64,000 bases of DNA from Streptomyces sp. NBC_00358 (GTDB lineage: Bacteria > Actinomycetota > Actinomycetes > Streptomycetales > Streptomycetaceae), in contig NZ_CP107976.1 of NCBI RefSeq assembly GCF_036099295.1, positions 2,108,001-2,172,000 on the forward strand, given 5' to 3'. Positions 59,649-64,000 of this stretch are shown here, in pieces. The notes beneath the pieces are model-generated. The model did no database searches, was not told where the DNA came from, and worked only from the letters and a program-made list of their open reading frames with translations. Every line of letters begins with the position of its first letter. Within the stretch, counting starts at the first letter, position 1. Both the position numbers and the translations under genes were made by a program.

Positions 59649-60092
59649 CTATCCGGCGTCCGGGTCTTCGAGCGCGGCCAGCACGGCGGGAACGGGGATG
59701 CGTCCGGAGGCGACCATCTGGGCGCCGCTGCGCCGCAGGGCCGTGGCGAAGGGCGCCGCCCAGACGTTCTCGTAGACCAGGATTCCGGCGGAGTTGCCGG
59801 GCTCCAGGGCCCTCCCGGCCTCCGCGATGTCGTCCTCGCCCAGCAGGCCGGAGGACACGCCCTCGAAGACGGCGAGGTCGAGCGCTCCGTCCCCGTCGAA
59901 GTCGGCGATCTCCATGCCGGCCACGGATCCGTCCTCGTCCTTTCTCACGAACAGAAGGTCGAGAATGCGGATGACGCCACGGTCCACCAGGTCGACCAGG
60001 ATCGGAAATCCCTCGCCGGTCATTCGGTTGCCGGGAAACTCCACGACCACATAGTCGATCGGGCCCATCTCGACGAATTCATCTTCGCTCAC
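59649..60092 (-). CDS. DUF6325-like soluble protein
   Basis: A 147-residue acidic protein. The start is MGPIDYVVVEFPGNRMTGEG, and FADFDGDGALDLAVFEGVSSG-like sequence is near residue 62. The end is YENVWAAPFATALRRSGAQ. This fits an actinobacterial family (DUF6325) frequently found near SHOCT proteins and without a function. It has no signal peptide or membrane helix. It lies downstream of the GAP-family gene on the same strand, with a 153-bp gap that contains a short hairpin. Confidence 0.8.
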   Translation of the reverse strand: MSEDEFVEMGPIDYVVVEFPGNRMTGEGFPILVDLVDRGVIRILDLLFVRKDEDGSVAGMEIADFDGDGALDLAVFEGVSSGLLGEDDIAEAGRALEPGNSAGILVYENVWAAPFATALRRSGAQMVASGRIPVPAVLAALEDPDAG

Positions 60093-60156
60093 GGCTTCAC
60101 CCCTGCACGGTCATGGTGTTCCCCTGCGATTCGATGCCATTGCAGCACCGGACGGA

Positions 60157-60182
60157 AGCCGCCGCACTTCGGTACGGCGGCT
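60157..60182 (-). terminator. Short hairpin, possible terminator
   Basis: Eight-bp arms (AGCCGCCG and CGGCGGCT) lie 63 bp after the GAP-family gene end on its strand. There is no T-run, so it may be a weak terminator or a leader structure of the DUF6325-like gene. Confidence 0.4.
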
Positions 60183-60245
60183 CCTCGTACCCCTGGCGGA
60201 GGGAGCCGTACGGGCCGTTCGGGCGTTCCGGACCGTCCGGCCGGT

Positions 60246-60890
60246 TCACGCGGTGAGCTGATAGATGCTCTTTCCCACCAGCCACAGCCCCAGGAACAGC
60301 ACCAGGGACACCAGTGCCTGCTCCTGGTGCCCCTCCAGCCAAGCGCGCAGCTTCCCGAGCCGGACGTGGGCCGATCGCGGGGCGAACGTCGCGTAGAGCT
60401 CCATCGTCAGGATGCTGGACGTGGCCAGCAGGACGTAGCTCATGAGCGCCGCGTACGACGCGGCGTGCGAGAGGTCGGCGTCCACCACGGTGGCCGCCCC
60501 GGCCGCGACCATCCCCCAGGGCTGGAGCAGGAGGGCCAGTCCGGCCGCCGACCAGGGGGAGATCTGTTCGATCCGCGACATGAAGCCGGAGGACTTGTGC
60601 CGCTTGCCGATGCTGCGGCGGGTGCGTTCCGCGTAGCAGACCATCCCGACGCCGATGGCCAGTTTGACCGCGAGGACGGCCGTGGACGGCGCGGATTTCG
60701 GGGCCGGCGGCTGACCGCCGGTCATGAGCAGGACCGCGGCGATGATGCCGACGAACGTGGCCAGCCAGGTCAGGATGAAGGCGAGGCCCTTCCAGACCCC
60801 GTTGCGCGAGGAGAGGACCAGCACGAATCCGGTCACCGGCAGCGGGTCCAGAGCGATCACCAGACCGATGAGGACCAGGTCAAGGACCAT
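60246..60890 (-). CDS. GAP-family (LysE-like) membrane protein
   Basis: A 214-residue integral membrane protein with about six helices. The start is LDLVLIGLVIALDPLPVTGFVLVLSS, the signature of the GAP/Sap group (sulfolipid-addressing protein homologues) that resembles LysE exporters. In mycobacteria a relative helps move a glycolipid to the surface; the role here is unknown. A cytoplasmic basic loop (ERTRRSIGKRHKSSG) separates the helices. The gene is divergent from the YihY-like gene over 238 bp. Confidence 0.85.
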   Translation of the reverse strand: MVLDLVLIGLVIALDPLPVTGFVLVLSSRNGVWKGLAFILTWLATFVGIIAAVLLMTGGQPPAPKSAPSTAVLAVKLAIGVGMVCYAERTRRSIGKRHKSSGFMSRIEQISPWSAAGLALLLQPWGMVAAGAATVVDADLSHAASYAALMSYVLLATSSILTMELYATFAPRSAHVRLGKLRAWLEGHQEQALVSLVLFLGLWLVGKSIYQLTA

Positions 60891-61128
60891 CGCCGCCCCC
60901 GCGTGGTCTCACGCGGCTCACCGCCGCGGCATCGCGCATGCCCTCATCGTCACCTCCCCCGACCGGGTCCACAAACGCACGGTTCCGCCCGCGCGCGGCG
61001 GCCCTCCGGCCCGCCCGAACGGCCCAGCGGAGCTCGCGCCGCGAGCCCGGTGGCGGCGCCCGACCGCACCCTGGTGGCGCGGCCACCCCCACCGGGGTGC
61101 GTGGCCGGGGGCCGACACGGGGAGCGGA

Positions 61129-62022
61129 ATGAGCGCAGGCGAAGGACCGGACCCGGACACCGGAGGCGGCCGGAGGCGCCCGCGCGAGCGGGCGGCGGCG
61201 CTGCGGGCCCGGCTGCTGGGACTGCGCGCCGGTACCGAGACCCGGTTCCCGGTGATCACCCGCCTCACCTCCCATCTGGTCGCCGTGAACCTGCTGGATT
61301 CCGCCACCCGGCTCGCCGCCCAGGCCTTCCTGACCGCGGTACCCCTGCTCTTCGTCGTCGCCTCGTTCGCCCCGCAGTCGGTACGCAAGGAGATCGTCGA
61401 CTCCGTGCACGACATCCTCGGCATCGACGGCAGCGCCGACCAGCAGCTGAAGAAGGTGTACGGGGCCGACTCCGCCGGGCTGCGGCAGAGCACCGGGGTG
61501 GTCAGCCTGCTGATGGTGCTGCTCTCCGCCACCGCGTGCAGCCGGGCGATGCAGCGGCTCTGCCAGCGCGCCTGGCTGCTCCCGGCCGCGAGCGCGCGGA
61601 TCGCCGTCTGGCGCTGGTTCGTGTGGATCGTGACCCTGCTGGTCGTCATCGCCCTCCAGGGACCGCTGCGGACCGGCTTCGGCGCGGGGTCCTGGCTCGG
61701 TCTCCCGCTGCTCCTGCTCACCGAGGTCGGCGTCTGGTGGTGGACCCAGCACCTGCTGCTGGCGGGGCGCGTGCCCTGGCTGCCCCTGCTGCCCGGCGCG
61801 CTCGTGACGGGCACGGCCCTGACCGTGCTGTCGGTGATCGCCAAGGTGTACGTGCCCAACGCGCTCAACCACAGTCTGGAGCGCTACGGGTCGCTGGGCG
61901 CGGTCTTCACCGTGCTGTCCTGGCTGATCGCGCTGTGCGTCGTCGTCTCCGCGGGCATCACCGCAGGTGCCGTCATCGCCCGGGAACCCGCCGTGGTCCG
62001 CCGTCTGGGCTCGCCCGATTAG
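61129..62022 (+). CDS. YihY/BrkB-family membrane protein
   Basis: A 297-residue protein with six membrane helices. After a polar start comes ARLAAQAFLTAVPLLFVVAS, near residue 60. The hallmark GLRQSTGVVSLLMVLLSATACSRAMQRLCQRAW is near residue 118, and SLGAVFTVLSWLIALCVVVSAGITAGAVIARE lies at the end. The YihY family was once called RNase BN but is a membrane protein of unknown role. ATG 61129 follows GGGGAG. Confidence 0.85.
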   Translation: MSAGEGPDPDTGGGRRRPRERAAALRARLLGLRAGTETRFPVITRLTSHLVAVNLLDSATRLAAQAFLTAVPLLFVVASFAPQSVRKEIVDSVHDILGIDGSADQQLKKVYGADSAGLRQSTGVVSLLMVLLSATACSRAMQRLCQRAWLLPAASARIAVWRWFVWIVTLLVVIALQGPLRTGFGAGSWLGLPLLLLTEVGVWWWTQHLLLAGRVPWLPLLPGALVTGTALTVLSVIAKVYVPNALNHSLERYGSLGAVFTVLSWLIALCVVVSAGITAGAVIAREPAVVRRLGSPD

Positions 62023-62123
62023 CTCAACTCGCCGGACATATCGCCCAGAGCTACCTTGGTGATCGGGCCGGACGGCCCCCTCCAGCGGCAGGCCCGGACA
62101 ACGATCCAAGGACGGTGGCCGGC

Positions 62124-63755
62124 ATGAACGACTCACGTCACTACGACGTCATCGTTATCGGAACCGGCGCGGGCGGCGGCACCATCGCCCACCGGCTGGC
62201 ACCCACCGGCAAACGGATTCTCCTCCTCGAACGCGGCGGCTACCTCCCGCGCGAACGCGACAACTGGGACTCCACCGCGGTGTTCGTGAAGGGTAAGTAC
62301 CGGGCGCCCGAGTTCTGGTACGACCGGCACGGCGACCAGTTCCCGCCCGAGGTCAACTACTACGTGGGCGGCAACACCAAGTTCTACGGCGCCGCGCTCT
62401 TCCGGCTGCGCCCGGAGGACTTCGGCGAGCTCCGCCACCACGGCGGTGTCTCCCCCGCCTGGCCGCTCGGCTACCAGGACCTGGAGCCGTACTACACCCA
62501 GGCCGAACACCTCTATCTCGTGCACGGCCGGCACGGGGAGGACCCGACCGAAGGGCCCAGCAGCGCCCAGTACGCCCATCCGCCGGTCCGGCACGAGCCG
62601 CGCATCCAGCAGCTCAGTGACGACCTGGAGAAGCGGGGGCTGCACCCCTTCCACCTCCCGATCGGGGTGAACCTCACCCAGGACGACCGGGGCCGGGCCA
62701 CCCACACCAGCGCCTGCATCCGCTGCGACCGTGTCGACGGCTTCCCCTGTCTGATCGGCGCGAAGTCCGACGCGCAGGTCATCTGCGTCGACCCCGCGCT
62801 GGAGCACCCCAACGTGGAGATGGTCACCCACGCGAACGTACTGCGGCTGGACACGGACGCCACGGGCCGGAGCGTCACCTCCGTCGTCGCGACGGTGGGC
62901 GACGGTGGCGGAGGCACGGACGCCGACACCGACGGGGGTGGAGGCGAAGGCGGCGGCTCGACCGTCGAGTTCAGCGCCGACATCGTGATCGTCGCCTGCG
63001 GTGCCGTCAACTCGGCTGCCCTGCTGCTGCGTTCGGCGAACGACCGGCATCCGCGGGGCCTCGCCAACAGCTCGGACGTGGTGGGCCGTCACTACATGCG
63101 GCACAACAACCTCGCCCTGATGGCCATATCCGAGGAACCGAACGACACCAGGTTCCAGAAGACCCTCGCGCTGCACGACTGGTACCTGGGGTCCGAGGAC
63201 TGGGACTACCCGCTCGGCGGCATCCAGATGCTCGGCAAGTCCGACTCCGAGCAGATCCACGGCGAGGCACCCCGCTGGGCGGGAGCTATCGCCCCCGACA
63301 TGCCCTTCGAGGTACTCGCCCACCACGCCGTCGATTTCTGGCTGTGCGGCGAGGACCTGCCCGCCGCCGACAACCGCGTCACTCTGGACGAGCAAGGCGC
63401 CATCCACCTCGCCCTCGACGAGAAGAACAACATCGCCGGACTCCAGCGGCTGCGGCACGAACTGCAGCGCATGCTGGGCCACTTGGGCATGCGCGAACAC
63501 CATCTCCTGCCGCACAGCATCTATCTGCACAAGGGCATGCCCATCGGCGCGACGGCACACCAGGCGGGGACGGTCCGCTTCGGCCACGACCCGGCCGACT
63601 CGGCCCTCGACATCAACTGCAAAGCCCACGACCTGGACAACCTGTACGTCGTCGACACGAGCTTCTTCCCGAGCATCGGCGCGGTGAATCCCTCGCTGAC
63701 CGCCATCGCCAACGCGCTCCGCGTCGGCGACCACATCGCGGAGCGTCTGCAATGA
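62124..63755 (+). CDS. GMC-family oxidoreductase
   Basis: A 543-residue flavin oxidoreductase. The FAD-binding motif is VIGTGAGGGTIAHRLA near residue 12. VNYYVGGNTKFYGAALFRLRPEDF marks the GMC N-domain. A Cys cluster, CIRCDRVDGFPC, lies near residue 200. The C-terminal GMC domain has THQAGTVRF-type His and GAVNPSLTAIANALRVGDHIA with the Asn. It may oxidise an alcohol or sugar; the acceptor is unknown. A Gly/Asp insert (residues about 258-279) is an expansion. The stop overlaps the DUF2252 start as ATGA. Confidence 0.9.
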   Translation: MNDSRHYDVIVIGTGAGGGTIAHRLAPTGKRILLLERGGYLPRERDNWDSTAVFVKGKYRAPEFWYDRHGDQFPPEVNYYVGGNTKFYGAALFRLRPEDFGELRHHGGVSPAWPLGYQDLEPYYTQAEHLYLVHGRHGEDPTEGPSSAQYAHPPVRHEPRIQQLSDDLEKRGLHPFHLPIGVNLTQDDRGRATHTSACIRCDRVDGFPCLIGAKSDAQVICVDPALEHPNVEMVTHANVLRLDTDATGRSVTSVVATVGDGGGGTDADTDGGGGEGGGSTVEFSADIVIVACGAVNSAALLLRSANDRHPRGLANSSDVVGRHYMRHNNLALMAISEEPNDTRFQKTLALHDWYLGSEDWDYPLGGIQMLGKSDSEQIHGEAPRWAGAIAPDMPFEVLAHHAVDFWLCGEDLPAADNRVTLDEQGAIHLALDEKNNIAGLQRLRHELQRMLGHLGMREHHLLPHSIYLHKGMPIGATAHQAGTVRFGHDPADSALDINCKAHDLDNLYVVDTSFFPSIGAVNPSLTAIANALRVGDHIAERLQ

Positions 63756-64000
63756 CCCCCAAACACCCGGCCGGCAGCCGTCCCCCGCACCACACCCCGG
63801 CGGAGCGGGCCGCGCTCGGCAAGGCCGCCCGGTCCGCCGTACCCCGCTCCAGCCACGCCGACTTCGTCCCCTCGCCGAAGCGGCCCGACCCGGTGGACGT
63901 CGTGGAGGGGCAGTCGGCGAGCCGGGTGCCCGAGCTGGTGCCGATCCGCTACGGCCGGATGACCGAGTCGCCCTTCCGTTTCTACCGCGGGGCCGCCGCC
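63752..64000 (+). CDS. DUF2252-family protein (5' part only)
   Basis: The frame is open from ATG 63752 to the window end (83 codons). RAALGKAARSAVPRSSHADF and RVPELVPIRYGRMTESPFRFYRGAAA are the start of DUF2252, a kinase-like fold of unknown substrate. It is translationally coupled to the GMC gene through ATGA, so the two products probably act together. The catalytic part is outside the window. Confidence 0.88.
   Translation, partial: MTPKHPAGSRPPHHTPAERAALGKAARSAVPRSSHADFVPSPKRPDPVDVVEGQSASRVPELVPIRYGRMTESPFRFYRGAAA

Noticed and set aside
62010..62060. tRNA-like segment CGATTAGCTCAAC
   Set aside because: No acceptor, anticodon or T-arm pairing could be built around it.

Overview
The window is very GC-rich, and its genes use mostly G or C at third codon positions, often with GTG starts and GGAGG-type ribosome binding sites. 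The gene content (ANTAR, SpoIIE/HATPase, SigB-family sigma, MFS-DHA2, ethylmalonyl-CoA pathway, DUF2252) is that of a Streptomyces chromosome. The order pssA-psd-acd-mch-mcl-ecm-ccr-tetR-hbd, and a transketolase gene about 25-30 kb away, match what I remember of the Streptomyces coelicolor ccr region in inverted orientation. That synteny is memory, not a search. No rRNA, tRNA, CRISPR array, insertion sequence or integrase was seen.

Layout. 1-9.7 kb: the N-terminal part of a secreted protein with pentapeptide repeats, a GAF-ANTAR regulator, a PAS-GAF sensor, a SigB-family sigma factor, an ABC-F ATPase, a PAP2-lipid kinase fusion, a methyltransferase and a tiny membrane protein. 9.7-14.6 kb: a left-facing group with a holin-like protein, NDH-2-like oxidoreductase, transketolase and a lone GvpF/L protein. 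14.8-18.2 kb: VOC protein, DUF5107 protein, acetyltransferase, LapA-like protein. 18.2-24.6 kb: a repeat-rich gap, then a four-gene peptidase operon (M55, M20, S9, S66) and a methyltransferase. 24.9-30.6 kb: a SpoIIE-type phosphatase, a 14-TM exporter with beta-sandwich tail domains, and an SRPBCC protein. 30.7-37.2 kb: a radical SAM protein, secreted tripeptidyl aminopeptidase, GNAT protein, small secreted peptide, two coupled membrane-anchored HTH proteins and a HEAT-repeat protein.

37.5-48.5 kb is the metabolic core. A double 3-hydroxyacyl-CoA dehydrogenase, a TetR regulator and a five-gene ccr-ecm-mcl-mch-acd operon form most of the ethylmalonyl-CoA pathway. This pathway assimilates acetyl-CoA and supplies ethylmalonyl- and methylmalonyl-CoA extender units. 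It is followed by psd-pssA for phosphatidylethanolamine synthesis. 48.6-55 kb holds a complete branched-chain-amino-acid-type ABC importer divergent from a PucR-family regulator. 55.4-64 kb holds a glycerate kinase, ADP-ribosylglycohydrolase-like protein, Nudix protein, several small stress-type proteins, a YihY membrane protein, a GMC oxidoreductase and the start of a DUF2252 gene.

Two themes stand out. First, the left third carries many short tandem repeats, several of them in frame inside genes with a period of 9 or 15 bp. Second, at 34.4-36.6 kb a secreted Cys-terminal peptide gene faces two translationally coupled transmembrane HTH proteins, one ending in a peptidoglycan-binding domain and the other in DUF2690. 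That cluster is the best candidate here for an undescribed envelope-sensing system, but this is inference from gene arrangement only.
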